NCBI RefSeq assembly: GCF_011806525.1
Contig: NZ_JAAVKI010000002.1
Coordinates: 496,001-560,000, forward strand
DNA length: 64,000 nucleotides
Reading direction: 5' to 3'
From: Thalassospira sp. HF15
Lineage (GTDB): Bacteria; Pseudomonadota; Alphaproteobacteria; Rhodospirillales; Thalassospiraceae
The notes beneath the pieces are model-generated. The model did no database searches, was not told the origin of the DNA, and saw only the letters and a program-made list of their open reading frames with translations. Every line of letters begins with the position of its first letter. Positions within the stretch are counted from its first letter, which is position 1. Positions 1 through 9,543 of the stretch are shown here, piece by piece. The translations under genes were made by a program, and so were the position numbers.

Positions 1-137
<137 letters not shown>

Positions 138-167
138 GCGCTTAGCTCATCAAAGCTGACCTGATAC

Positions 168-210
168 AAAAAGACCCCGCTGTAATGATCTGCAGCGGGG
201 TCTTTTTTTG
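168..210. terminator. Bidirectional rho-independent terminator between dapB and the polA operon
   Basis: A perfect 15-bp inverted repeat pairs 168-182 (aaaaagaccccgctg) with 193-207, with a 10-base loop, followed by a T run on the plus strand. The A run on the left arm gives a T run on the minus strand as well. It sits between the converging dapB (plus) and the small unknown gene after polA (minus) and can serve both. Confidence 0.9.
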
Positions 211-233
211 TCTTTTAGCGCTTTACGGGGGCT

Positions 234-611
234 CTATGTACCACGCCGCAGGGTAATGTAGCCTTGGAGGAGGGCTATGATGATATCGCCATCTGGCCTC
301 GCGTTTTTATACTGACCTGAGAGCTTCTTCTGCTTTATCCCGTCATTGATCTCTTTTACCGATAACCCGTCCTTGAGATCGTTCAGCCAAATTCTAGCTC
401 GTTCAGAGCTTTCGGGATTTGGTTCATCAAGAACTTCGTTCAGTGCGCGGCCGGTAAGCTCAATGATCATATTTTCGTTCAGCTTATATTTGCTTTGGAA
501 TGCCCTTTCGTAATCCAAGCTTCTTCCAGAGGATTTGGACGGGTCCTTGTTAAGGGCTTGGGCTATTTCCAAGAACGGAAAGTAAGAGACTTCAACCTGT
601 CCGTTGTCCAT
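234..611 (-). CDS. Small hypothetical protein coupled to polA
   Basis: I do not recognise this 125-residue protein. It is soluble, rich in charged residues (motifs such as SSERARIWLNDLKDG and VKEINDGIKQKK), with no signal peptide, membrane segment or cysteine cluster, and looks mainly helical. It starts 15 bases after the polA stop on the same strand. The sequence AAGGGA lies 8 bases before its ATG, so it is probably translated from the polA transcript. It ends just before the bidirectional terminator. Its base composition looks slightly more AT-rich than polA. It may be a late addition to the operon; no function is assigned. Confidence 0.7.
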   Translation of the reverse strand: MDNGQVEVSYFPFLEIAQALNKDPSKSSGRSLDYERAFQSKYKLNENMIIELTGRALNEVLDEPNPESSERARIWLNDLKDGLSVKEINDGIKQKKLSGQYKNARPDGDIIIALLQGYITLRRGT

Positions 612-626
612 AGCCCAAATCCCTTA

Positions 627-3446
627 TCAGTGTGCATCCGCCCAGCTATCACCGATGCCAGCATCGGCAATCAGCGGAACCGATAGATGGGCGGCGTTTT
701 CCATGACTTCGCGGATGGTTTTGATCGCCTTTTCGGCTTCGTCTTCTGGGGCTTCAAAGATCAGTTCATCGTGGACCTGAAGCAACATGCGGGTCTTGAG
801 CCCGGCATCGACCAAGGCACCGGGCACGGCAATCATCGCACGTTTGATGATGTCGGCGGCCCCGCCCTGAATAGGCGCGTTGATGGCGGCACGCTCGCCA
901 AAGCTTCGGCGCATGCCGTTCTTGTCATTGATGCCACTGATATGGATATGGCGACCAAACAGCGTGCGGACAAAGCCGTGCTTTTTGGCGAATTCCTTGG
1001 CCTCGTCCATGTAATCGCGGATGCCTGGATAGATCTCGAAATAGGCTTCGATAAAGGCCTTGGCTTCTTTTTGCGGAATGCCAAGCTGGTTGGCCAGCCC
1101 AAAGGCCGAAATGCCGTAAATGATGCCGAAGTTGATCGCCTTGGCCTTGCGACGGACCATCGGGTCCATGCCTTCAATTGGCACACCAAACACCTTTGAG
1201 GCCGTTGCGGCGTGGATATCCTCGCCGTTCTTAAACGCCTCGCGAAGGGCTTCGATCTCGGCCACGTGGGCAAGAAGCCGCAACTCGATCTGCGAATAGT
1301 CGGCAGAAATCAGCTTGTGACCGGGTTCGGCGACAAAGGCGGTACGGATCTTGCGGCCTTCCTCGCTTCGGATCGGGATATTTTGCAGGTTGGGGTCATT
1401 GGATGACAAACGCCCGGTATTGACGTTGGTCTGACCGTAACTGGTGTGCACCCGCCCCGTATTGGGGTTGATGTGATGGGCAAGCGCGTCGGTATAGGTG
1501 CTTTTGAGCTTGGAAAGCTGACGCCATTCCAGAAGCTTGGCGGGCAGGTCATGGCCCTGTGCGGCAAGGGCTTCAAGCACGTCCGCACCGGTCTGCCAAG
1601 CCCCGGTTTTGGTCTTTTTGCCGCCGGGCAGGCTCATTTTATCAAACAGGATTTCGCCCAGCTGCTTGGGACTGCCAAGATTGAACGGTTCGCCCGCCAT
1701 TTCGTGAATGGTTTCTTCAAGGGCGGCCATGCGCTTGGCAAAATCATCGGACAGATTTTTAAGGATCTCGGCATCGACCTTGACCCCAAGCCCTTCCATC
1801 TTGGCCAGAACCGGCACCAGCGGACGATCCAGCGTCTCATAGACGCTGGCCATATGTTCCTGTGCGATGCGGGGTTTCAGCAACCGATGCAGGCGTAGCG
1901 TGATATCGGCGTCTTCCGCGGCGTAATCGAGCGCCTTGTCGAGCGGGACCTGATCAAAGGTGATCTGGGTCTTGCCGCTGCCACAGACGTCCTTGAAGGA
2001 AATCGGCTTGTAATCGAGATGCAGCTCGGCCAGTTCATCCATGCCGTGCCCGTGGCTGGTGCCGTCAAGCACATAGGACAGCACCATGGTGTCATCCATC
2101 GGGGCAACATTGACGCCGTGGCGGGCCAGAACGATCATGTCGTATTTCAGGTTCTGACCGACCTTGAGAACGCCCGGGTCTTCCAGAAGCGGTTTAAGAA
2201 GCTCAATCGCGCGCTCCAGCTTGATTTGCTTGGGGTCGTCTTTTGATTCTGCCGGATTGTCGCCGAAATCAAAGCCGCCTTGCGCCTCGCCGCTGACATG
2301 ACCGAGCGGGATATAGCAGCCATTGCCGGGCTCGGTTGAAAGCGAAACGCCGACCAATTTCGCCTGATGGGCATCAAGCGATGTGGTTTCGGTATCAACC
2401 GCGACGGTGCCAAGGTATTCAGCCTCGGAAATCCAGTGCTTTAGGCGCTCTTCATCCTGCACCAGTTCATATTCGGCCTTTTCGACCTTGATATCATTCA
2501 CGCCAACGCCGGCCGCCGTCGGGCTTTCAAACTCAACATCACCGCCAAATTTCGACTTTACTTTAGAAAGCAATGATTTAAAGCCGTGACTTGCGATGAA
2601 GCTTAAAAGAACTTCGGGATCGGGTTCACGCAATTCGAAGTCGCCCAGCGGTTCGACCACTGGCACATCAGTCTTGAGTGTCACCAGATCGCGTGAGACA
2701 CGGGCCAGTTCGGCATTTTCGATCAGTTTCTCGCGGCGCTTGGGCTGTTTGATTTCATCGGCGCGCTCCAATAGAGAATCAAGATCACCATATTCATCAA
2801 TAAGTTGGGCGGCGGTTTTAACGCCAATCCCCGGAACGCCGGGCACATTATCGACGGAATCACCCGCAAGGGCCTGAATATCAATAACCTTGTCCGGGTT
2901 GACCCCGAATTTTTCCATAACTTCGGCAGCGCCAATGGTGCGATTCTTCATCGCATCAAACATTTGCACCCGATCGGTAACAAGCTGCATGAGGTCCTTG
3001 TCCGAAGACACGATAATCACATCAGAACCCTCTGCCTCGGCCTGACGGGCATAGGTTGCGATCAGATCGTCGGCCTCAAAGCCTTCAAGTTCGATGGATG
3101 GCAGGTTAAAGGCACGCGTCGCATCGCGGATCAGGCCGAACTGCGGCACCAGTTCTTCGGGGGGCGGCGGACGATGCGCCTTGTATTCCGGATAGAAGTC
3201 ATTGCGGAACGACTTGCCCTTGGTGTCAAAGATCACCGCCATATGGTCGGGTTTGGTATCTTCGCGCAGCTTCATCAGCATGGTGCAGAAACCATAGACC
3301 GCATTGACGGGCGTGCCATCGGGGCTCGTCATCGGTGGCAGGGCGTGGAAAGCGCGGAAAATAAAGCCGGAACCGTCAACCAGTACGACGCGACGCGGGG
3401 CTTTGTCGGCGGACGAACCGGTGTTGGACGGGGCGGAATCTGTCAT
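627..3446 (-). CDS. polA: DNA polymerase I
   Basis: This 939-residue protein has the full three-part Pol I layout. The N-terminal 5'-3' exonuclease/FEN domain (about 18-310) begins VVLVDGSGFIFRAFHALP. The central 3'-5' proofreading domain (about 340-550) keeps the DxE motif in VAVDTETTSLD. The C-terminal polymerase domain (about 570-939) shows the template motif DPNLQNIPIR, motif A SADYSQIELR, motif B RRKAKAINFGIIYG and motif C LLQVHDELIFE. It fills gaps and removes RNA primers during replication and repair. All catalytic motifs are intact, including the proofreading acids. A small unknown gene follows within 15 bases on the same strand. Confidence 0.97.
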   Translation of the reverse strand: MTDSAPSNTGSSADKAPRRVVLVDGSGFIFRAFHALPPMTSPDGTPVNAVYGFCTMLMKLREDTKPDHMAVIFDTKGKSFRNDFYPEYKAHRPPPPEELVPQFGLIRDATRAFNLPSIELEGFEADDLIATYARQAEAEGSDVIIVSSDKDLMQLVTDRVQMFDAMKNRTIGAAEVMEKFGVNPDKVIDIQALAGDSVDNVPGVPGIGVKTAAQLIDEYGDLDSLLERADEIKQPKRREKLIENAELARVSRDLVTLKTDVPVVEPLGDFELREPDPEVLLSFIASHGFKSLLSKVKSKFGGDVEFESPTAAGVGVNDIKVEKAEYELVQDEERLKHWISEAEYLGTVAVDTETTSLDAHQAKLVGVSLSTEPGNGCYIPLGHVSGEAQGGFDFGDNPAESKDDPKQIKLERAIELLKPLLEDPGVLKVGQNLKYDMIVLARHGVNVAPMDDTMVLSYVLDGTSHGHGMDELAELHLDYKPISFKDVCGSGKTQITFDQVPLDKALDYAAEDADITLRLHRLLKPRIAQEHMASVYETLDRPLVPVLAKMEGLGVKVDAEILKNLSDDFAKRMAALEETIHEMAGEPFNLGSPKQLGEILFDKMSLPGGKKTKTGAWQTGADVLEALAAQGHDLPAKLLEWRQLSKLKSTYTDALAHHINPNTGRVHTSYGQTNVNTGRLSSNDPNLQNIPIRSEEGRKIRTAFVAEPGHKLISADYSQIELRLLAHVAEIEALREAFKNGEDIHAATASKVFGVPIEGMDPMVRRKAKAINFGIIYGISAFGLANQLGIPQKEAKAFIEAYFEIYPGIRDYMDEAKEFAKKHGFVRTLFGRHIHISGINDKNGMRRSFGERAAINAPIQGGAADIIKRAMIAVPGALVDAGLKTRMLLQVHDELIFEAPEDEAEKAIKTIREVMENAAHLSVPLIADAGIGDSWADAH

Positions 3447-3748
3447 GCGTTTCGTGCTCTTGTATGCGTTAAAAAGATTGGCCGGAAGAATGCCCGATCC
3501 GCGCCGTTAAGTCGAGTGCCGCCTGCCAAGTTCTGGCAAAAACCACCAAGGCTCCTGACAGAATTACGCTACCGATTGCCAGGCAAGTCAGGGGCGAAAT
3601 CAAATATTATTTCGATTTCGAAACAGGAAAGGTAAAGTCCTCATTTACCGGGTTTTTTAGCATCATTCTTCTTTGTGCTTATCAGCTTGCCCGGGGATTG
3701 CTATGGTAACGGGTAAATTCATCCCAAGGGACATGGGAGATCGGGTTC

Positions 3749-4510
3749 GTGGCCCGGAAATCAAGCAAGCCGGAATTTTTGCCGAAAGGCATCGGCGTGG
3801 AAACTGCAGGTCCGGCGCGTGAGCTTTCAGAAGACATGATGCTCGCCACCCGGAAACGCAAAAAGCAGAAAGACCGTCGCAAGGCGAACGGTGGCGGATG
3901 GCGCAGCTTTTTTAGCGTCAGCGCTTGGCTGCGCTTTATCCTGACCTTTGGTCTGTTTGGCCTGATCGTTCACGGCCTGTTTGTCTTCTTTGGCATTTAT
4001 GACCGTAATCAAAGCCTGCCCAATTTTGATCACTTCATCTTGCTGATCAAACTCGTGGTGTTTGTCGCCCTGATGTATCTGTTCTATGCGATGCTGATGC
4101 ATTACGGCCCGATCCGTCACAAGGTGCGCGGCATCTTCTTTCTGGCTTTGGCACCTGTGGCTGCCCTGTGCATTTTCATGATATATGGTGGTGGGCAGAT
4201 TTTTGGCAGTTTCCTGCCGGTCTTGCAGTTCCTGACCCTGACTGTCGGGGTGGGTGGCTTTTTACTTTATGTGCTGGGGTATACGTGGGTCACTGGGCGC
4301 AAGGTCAAACGCGAGGCCGCCAAGAACAGTGATCCTGGCCTGACCAAAAACGATGGTGCGAACAACGGCGAAAAGGGCCTTCCGCCCCCGGTGCAGGGCG
4401 ATCGTCGCCGTGTGCACAAGGCGGGTAATCTGCGTCTGCGTAGCACGGATGGTGGTGAAGGTCCGACAAACGGGACGCCGCGCCGCAAGATCCAACTTCC
4501 CGACGTCTGA
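3749..4510 (+). CDS. Hypothetical inner-membrane protein with basic termini
   Basis: This 253-residue protein has no family I recognise. A basic N-terminal stretch (RKRKKQKDRRK, about 31-41) precedes about four hydrophobic membrane segments at roughly 60-80, 95-115, 125-148 and 155-175. A long hydrophilic, basic and Gly/Pro-rich C-terminal tail (about 180-253) follows. The start is GTG, with a GGGAGA ribosome site about 8 bases upstream. The gene stands alone between polA (divergent) and folC (convergent). The 302 bases before it, shared with the polA promoter, hold no other feature I can name. Confidence 0.65.
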   Translation: MARKSSKPEFLPKGIGVETAGPARELSEDMMLATRKRKKQKDRRKANGGGWRSFFSVSAWLRFILTFGLFGLIVHGLFVFFGIYDRNQSLPNFDHFILLIKLVVFVALMYLFYAMLMHYGPIRHKVRGIFFLALAPVAALCIFMIYGGGQIFGSFLPVLQFLTLTVGVGGFLLYVLGYTWVTGRKVKREAAKNSDPGLTKNDGANNGEKGLPPPVQGDRRRVHKAGNLRLRSTDGGEGPTNGTPRRKIQLPDV

Positions 4511-4703
4511 TGTGCCGCGTTTCAACTGCGATCTCAATATCTTGGGCAGTAATCTTCAAGTCTTGCGACACTATCAGGCCATCAAGGCCCATCAAATCTG
4601 CGATGTCGCATGGATTACGTCACATCAGAAAAGTTTTTTTTAAGATCAGCCTGGTGTGGTCCGTTGTTGAACCATGACCTGAGCATAATGGGCCGGGAAG
4701 CTG

Positions 4704-5993
4704 TCAGGAATGGTGTTCGAGGACCAGACCGGCAAGATACAGCGATCCAAGGATCAGAACCCGTTTCGGGGTCGGGCAGGCATCCAGAAGCGGGGTAATC
4801 GCCGCTTCAAATCCGTCGCAAGCAAAGGCTGGTGAAATACCGCACGTAATCGCTGCATCGCGCAGGGTTTCGGGCAGATGCGCCTGATGTTCGCCGGGGA
4901 TCGGCACACCGGCAAATGCGTTAATGTGCATTGCTAACGGTTTGAGGAACGCTTCGGCGTCACGGTTATCAAGCATGCCCATGATGACGGCGGTATCGCC
5001 CGCTGGTTGGCGCGACAGCCAATCGGCAATCGCCTCGGACGCGGCAATGTTATGGCCACCATCCAAAATCAGATCGCAGCCGTCCGGCAAGGCATCGCAA
5101 AGCGGGCCCTTGCTGAGTTTTTGCAACCGTGCCGGCCAGCTTGCAGTTTCCAGACCACGGGCAAGGATGTTGGTATCCATGCCGTCACAGCCCGGAATCT
5201 GTGCTTTGCGTACCGTGGTAATCGCGGTGGCGGCATTGGTGTATTGATGGCGTCCGGGCAAGGCCGGATGGGGCAGGTTGATATGGTCGGTGCCGATGCG
5301 GATGGCAAAGCCGTCTTCGCGTTCCTCGGTAACTTCAAAATCATTGAAGATCGGGGCAGAGATGCGATTGGCGTAACAGGCCAATTTGTTAAAGGCCTCA
5401 AGGCTTTGCGGTGCGATAACGCAGGGAACGCCGGTTTTCATGATACCGGCCTTTTCGAATGCGATCTTGGCGATGGTATCGCCCAAAAACCCCTGATGAT
5501 CGAGCGAGATCGGCGTGATCACGGTTGCCGCAGGAGCATCAATCACATTGGACGCGTCCACACGTCCGCCCAGCCCTGTTTCAAGCAGCAAAACATCAGC
5601 CGGAGCGCGCGAAAAAGCGAGGAATGCGGCAGCCTGGGTGATTTCAAAGAACGTGATCGATTCCCCGTCATTGACCGCCTCGACCTCTTCAAGAAGGTCA
5701 CATAGCGCGTCTTCGGAGATCATTTCACCGGCAAGGGTGATGCGTTCATGAAAGCGCACCAGATGCGGGGAGGTGGAGCAATGCACACGTAGCCCGGCAG
5801 CCTCATAGATCGCGCGGAGATAGGCAAGGGTCGATCCCTTGCCGTTGGTGCCGGCGATATGAATGACAGGCGGAAGGGCAAGGTGCGGATTGCCAAGCTT
5901 GTCGAGAAGCCCGGTAATCCGCCCAAGCGAAAGGTCGATGACTTTTGGGTGCAGCTTGCCCAGACGGGCAAGGATTGCGTCGCTCCGCACCAA
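4704..5993 (-). CDS. folC: Bifunctional folylpolyglutamate synthase / dihydrofolate synthase
   Basis: This 429-residue enzyme adds glutamate to dihydropteroate and extends the polyglutamate tail of folates, using ATP, in the cytoplasm. The Mur-ligase-type P-loop is clear at VIHIAGTNGKGST (about 42-54), followed by the FolC signature CSTSPHLVRFHERI. Later motifs include ITPISLDHQGFLGDT and LILDGGHNIAA. The start is an unusual TTG (GTG is the next codon) one base after the accD stop, which implies translational coupling. It is the last gene of the trpB-trpA-accD-folC string, an order common in alphaproteobacteria. Confidence 0.95.
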   Translation of the reverse strand: MVRSDAILARLGKLHPKVIDLSLGRITGLLDKLGNPHLALPPVIHIAGTNGKGSTLAYLRAIYEAAGLRVHCSTSPHLVRFHERITLAGEMISEDALCDLLEEVEAVNDGESITFFEITQAAAFLAFSRAPADVLLLETGLGGRVDASNVIDAPAATVITPISLDHQGFLGDTIAKIAFEKAGIMKTGVPCVIAPQSLEAFNKLACYANRISAPIFNDFEVTEEREDGFAIRIGTDHINLPHPALPGRHQYTNAATAITTVRKAQIPGCDGMDTNILARGLETASWPARLQKLSKGPLCDALPDGCDLILDGGHNIAASEAIADWLSRQPAGDTAVIMGMLDNRDAEAFLKPLAMHINAFAGVPIPGEHQAHLPETLRDAAITCGISPAFACDGFEAAITPLLDACPTPKRVLILGSLYLAGLVLEHHS

Positions 5994-5994
5994 G

Positions 5995-6921
5995 TTACTT
6001 GTCCGCAGCCGGTGCTTTGGATTTGGCGGCCTTTTCCTTGGCGTCCTTGATCGGGACTATGGAAGCACCCGGTTTGGTGCGACGGATCATGTCGATCAGG
6101 CGGCCAAAGGTCGCGTTCAGTTCCGAACGCGGCACAACCATATCCACCATGCCATGTTCCAGAAGGTATTCGGCCGTCTGGAAGTCGTCTGGCAGTTTTT
6201 CGCGGATGGTGCTTTCGATCACGCGACGACCGGCAAAGCCGATCTGTGCGCCCGGCTCGGCGATCTGAATGTCGCCCAGCATGGCAAAGGATGCCGAAAC
6301 ACCGCCGGTGGTCGGATCCGTCAGGAGCACGAAATACGGCAGACCCTGTTCCTTGACCTTTTCAATCGCGGCCGTGGTACGTGCCATCTGCATCAGGCTG
6401 AGAATGCCTTCCTGCATACGCGCACCGCCCGAAGCCGGGACAATGATCAGGGCTGCATCCTGCACGCAGGCCAGTTCGGCCGCAGCAACGATGCCTTCGC
6501 CCACCGCGATGCCCATTGATCCGCCCATGAAGGAGAAATCGAAAACGGCAATAACGGTTGCATGCCCACCAACTTCACCATGGGCCACAGCCAGCGCATC
6601 CTTGAAGGTTGCTTTGGCCTGTGCGGCTTTGAGGCGGTCGGTATATTTTTTCTGATCGCGGAATTTCAGCGGATCGACCGGAACATTCGGCAGTTCGATG
6701 GTCTGGTACTTGCCACCATCAAACAGGGTCGCGAGACGGTCCTTGGCGGAAATCCGCATGTGATGACCGCAATGCTGGCAAACATGATTGTTCTTTGCCA
6801 GGTCACGATGGAAGATCATCTGTTCGCAGGATTTGCACTTGTGCCAGAGATTTTCTGGCACATCGGTGCGGCGAACAAGTTTCTGAATCTTTGGACGGAC
6901 GAATTCAGTCAGCCAGGACAT
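5995..6921 (-). CDS. accD: Acetyl-CoA carboxylase carboxyltransferase subunit beta
   Basis: This 308-residue subunit transfers the carboxyl group from carboxybiotin to acetyl-CoA, making malonyl-CoA for fatty acid synthesis. The four-cysteine zinc ribbon is complete at C29, C32, C48 and C51. The crotonase-fold domain follows with SFMGGSMGIAVGEGI and the oxyanion-type motif IIVPASGGARMQEG. A Lys/Ala-rich tail closes the protein. It lies between trpA and folC on one transcript. Its partner accA is not in the window. Confidence 0.97.
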   Translation of the reverse strand: MSWLTEFVRPKIQKLVRRTDVPENLWHKCKSCEQMIFHRDLAKNNHVCQHCGHHMRISAKDRLATLFDGGKYQTIELPNVPVDPLKFRDQKKYTDRLKAAQAKATFKDALAVAHGEVGGHATVIAVFDFSFMGGSMGIAVGEGIVAAAELACVQDAALIIVPASGGARMQEGILSLMQMARTTAAIEKVKEQGLPYFVLLTDPTTGGVSASFAMLGDIQIAEPGAQIGFAGRRVIESTIREKLPDDFQTAEYLLEHGMVDMVVPRSELNATFGRLIDMIRRTKPGASIVPIKDAKEKAAKSKAPAADK

Positions 6922-6976
6922 ATCGGATACTGATCCTTGGTTCTGTCTATATCGGTTCGATCAAACGCAGCGCAGG

Positions 6977-7825
6977 CTATTTGCGCGCGTTTCGGACCCC
7001 GTTTGCAAGTTCACTCACAAGGTCGGTAACCATAGAGGCGGTCTTATCGGTGGCCTTGCCATTTTCGTCAAGACTTTCGGCAATTTTTGATACGATTGCC
7101 GATCCAACGACAGCAGCATCTGCCTGTTTTGCCACGTCTGCTGCCTGGGCTGCGGTCTTGATGCCAAATCCGACCGCAATCGGAAGATCGGTATGGCGCT
7201 TCAGGCGTTCCATTGCTTCGACGATCTGCTCGTTGCTGGCCGATCCGGCACCGGTCACGCCAGCAACCGAGACATAGTAAACAAAGCCCGAGGTATTCTG
7301 AACAAGTTTCGGAAGACGCTTGTCATCAGAGGTCGGCGTGGTCAGACGAATGAAGGACAGACCCTTTTCCACGGTCGGAACGCAAAGTTCTGCGTCTTCT
7401 TCAGGTGGCAGATCGACGACGATCAGGCCATCAACCCCGGCATTGCGGGCATCTTCAAGGAATTCAGCAACCCCATAGATATAGATCGGGTTGTAATATC
7501 CCATCAGAATGATCGGCGTTTCGTGGTCCTGATCGCGGAAGCCCCGCACGAGCGAAAGCGTCTTGCGCATATGCATGCCTGCGGCAAGCGCACGGTTCGA
7601 TGCTTCCTGAATGGCAGGGCCATCGGCCATCGGATCGGTGAACGGCATGCCCAGTTCGATGATATCGGCACCGGCTTCGGGCAGGCCCTTGAGAATCTCA
7701 AACGATGCTTCGGGGTCCGGGTCGCCTGCGGTGATGAAGGTGACCAGACCTGCACGGCCTTCTTCCTTGAGCTTGGCAAAACGTTTTTCGATGCGGTCTT
7801 TGCCGCCGATGATCGCGTCGCTCAC
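6977..7825 (-). CDS. trpA: Tryptophan synthase alpha chain
   Basis: This 282-residue TIM-barrel subunit cleaves indole-3-glycerol phosphate to indole, which is channelled to TrpB. Visible family motifs are [13 protein letters not shown] with the catalytic Glu in [19 protein letters not shown], then [14 protein letters not shown] and the phosphate-binding end [13 protein letters not shown]. It starts with GTG, overlapping the trpB stop as GTGA, the classical translational coupling that keeps alpha and beta chains equimolar. Confidence 0.97.
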   Translation of the reverse strand: MSDAIIGGKDRIEKRFAKLKEEGRAGLVTFITAGDPDPEASFEILKGLPEAGADIIELGMPFTDPMADGPAIQEASNRALAAGMHMRKTLSLVRGFRDQDHETPIILMGYYNPIYIYGVAEFLEDARNAGVDGLIVVDLPPEEDAELCVPTVEKGLSFIRLTTPTSDDKRLPKLVQNTSGFVYYVSVAGVTGAGSASNEQIVEAMERLKRHTDLPIAVGFGIKTAAQAADVAKQADAAVVGSAIVSKIAESLDENGKATDKTASMVTDLVSELANGVRNARK

Positions 7826-9045
7826 AGTTTAACTCCCAAAGCTTCGGCCACAGTGAAGATGTCTTTGTCACCACGTCCACACAGGTTGACGATGATGATT
7901 TTGTCTTTGCTCATTTTCGGTGCGATTTTCATGACATGCGCCAGTGCGTGACTTGGCTCAAGTGCAGGAATAATACCTTCGCACTCAGAACACAGCTTGA
8001 ATGCTTCAAGTGCTTCTTTGTCCGTGATCGCGACGTAATCGACACGTCCGATATCCTTGAGCCAGCTATGCTCCGGACCGATGCCAGGATAATCAAGACC
8101 GGCAGAAATCGAATCTGCTTCGGTGATCTGGCCATCATCATCCATCAAAAGATAGGTGCGGTTGCCGTGCAGGACCCCCGGTGCGCCTGCCGTCAGGCTG
8201 GCGGCATGCTTGCCGGTGTGAACGCCGTGACCGGCGGCTTCGACGCCAGTGATTTCGACATCCTTGTCATCAAGGAACGGGTGGAACAGGCCAATGGCGT
8301 TCGAGCCACCACCGATGGCAGCAACCAGAAGGTCCGGCAGGCGCCCTTCGGCTTCCATGATCTGTTCTTTGGCTTCGTTGCCGATGACCGACTGGAAATC
8401 ACGGACAAGCTCCGGATACGGGTGCGGACCGGCAGCCGTTCCGATGATGTAGAACGTATCAGCGACATTGGTCACCCAGTCACGCAGCGCTTCGTTCATC
8501 GCGTCTTTCAGCGACCGTGAACCCGATTCGACTGCTTTGACCTCAGCCCCCAGAAGCTTCATACGAAACACGTTGGGCGACTGACGTTCAATGTCCTTGG
8601 CACCCATATAGACCGTGCAGGGCAGGCCGAAACGTGCGCAAACAGTTGCGGTCGCGACACCGTGCTGCCCGGCGCCGGTTTCGGCGATAATCCGGGTTTT
8701 GCCCATGCGCATGGCCAACAGGATCTGCCCGATACAGTTATTGATCTTGTGCGCACCGGTATGGTTGAGCTCGTCACGCTTGAAATAGACCTTGGCGCCG
8801 CCAAGTTCTTCGGTCAGGCGTTCGGCGAAATAAAGCGGACTCGGGCGGCCCACATAATATTTCAGGTAATAATCCAGCTCTTTGTGAAATTCCGGGTCAT
8901 TCTTGGCGTCTTTATAGGCCTGCTCGAGCTCAAGAATCAGCGGCATCAGGGTTTCGGCGACAAAACGTCCGCCGTAATTGCCAAAATGCCCGTCTGTATC
9001 GGGTAAGGTGCGGTAGCTGTTGGGCTTGGGCGATGAAGACGTCAT
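7822..9045 (-). CDS. trpB: Tryptophan synthase beta chain
   Basis: This 407-residue PLP enzyme condenses indole with serine to form tryptophan. The PLP lysine lies in HTGAHKINN, and the phosphate-binding Gly-rich loop is [10 protein letters not shown]. The [11 protein letters not shown] motif of the active site is present. It has the usual length and heads the trpB-trpA-accD-folC operon. The trpF gene that often precedes trpB in alphaproteobacteria is not here. The 5' region (9046-9168) contains a small hairpin, CCGCA/TGCGG, but no recognisable Trp leader peptide. Confidence 0.97.
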   Translation of the reverse strand: MTSSSPKPNSYRTLPDTDGHFGNYGGRFVAETLMPLILELEQAYKDAKNDPEFHKELDYYLKYYVGRPSPLYFAERLTEELGGAKVYFKRDELNHTGAHKINNCIGQILLAMRMGKTRIIAETGAGQHGVATATVCARFGLPCTVYMGAKDIERQSPNVFRMKLLGAEVKAVESGSRSLKDAMNEALRDWVTNVADTFYIIGTAAGPHPYPELVRDFQSVIGNEAKEQIMEAEGRLPDLLVAAIGGGSNAIGLFHPFLDDKDVEITGVEAAGHGVHTGKHAASLTAGAPGVLHGNRTYLLMDDDGQITEADSISAGLDYPGIGPEHSWLKDIGRVDYVAITDKEALEAFKLCSECEGIIPALEPSHALAHVMKIAPKMSKDKIIIVNLCGRGDKDIFTVAEALGVKL

Positions 9046-9168
9046 AGAAATTCCCCGTGGGTAGACCGCAAGAACTGCGGCATAGACTGGCGACGACTGA
9101 TTAATCCGCAGCGCAGACAGGGTTTGTCGCGCTGGCTGGTTACTGTACCCCGAAACGGGTGTAACGGA

Positions 9169-9348
9169 TTAATGGGCGGCGTGCTCGGCCAAGGATTTGT
9201 CGAAGATATATTTTTTCGAGCAATACGGGCAGACCACCTCGCCTTTTTCCTCAAGATTAAGGTACACGGTCGGGTGCCCAAGGTGACCTTTTCCGCCGTC
9301 ACAGGCAACATTTAGCGTGCCGACTTTGATTTCTTCGGTGATCTTCAT
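9169..9348 (-). CDS. Small zinc-finger protein (zf-CHCC, NDUFS6-like)
   Basis: This 59-residue protein carries the CHCC zinc-binding pattern: C16, H25 (with H22 near by), C40 and C43 in CPYCSKKYIFD. Proteins of this family resemble the C-terminal part of the complex I accessory subunit NDUFS6 and are widespread single-domain proteins in alphaproteobacteria. A longer frame runs upstream to 9420, but MKITEEIKVG is the conserved-looking beginning, so I place the start at 9348. It is likely monocistronic, between trpB and a divergent ABC ATPase. Confidence 0.85.
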   Translation of the reverse strand: MKITEEIKVGTLNVACDGGKGHLGHPTVYLNLEEKGEVVCPYCSKKYIFDKSLAEHAAH

Positions 9349-9543
9349 ATATCCAGTTCCAAGTTTGCCATTTTCAGGCTTGTATGACCATCGGGATTGG
9401 CCACGCAGCGTGGACAGCATTGACCCCGGTTTCCCGGGAATGATACCGATTGGCCATATTCAATCAATACTTCCGCGTGCTCATGGCGCCCCATGGTCTT
9501 AGCGCAAACAAGCGACGCGGAAAAGAGTGGAGATCACTGACAT

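Noticed and set aside
9046-9168. Tryptophan leader-type attenuator before trpB
   Set aside because: No run of Trp codons or terminator hairpin with T tract; only a minor 5-bp stem.
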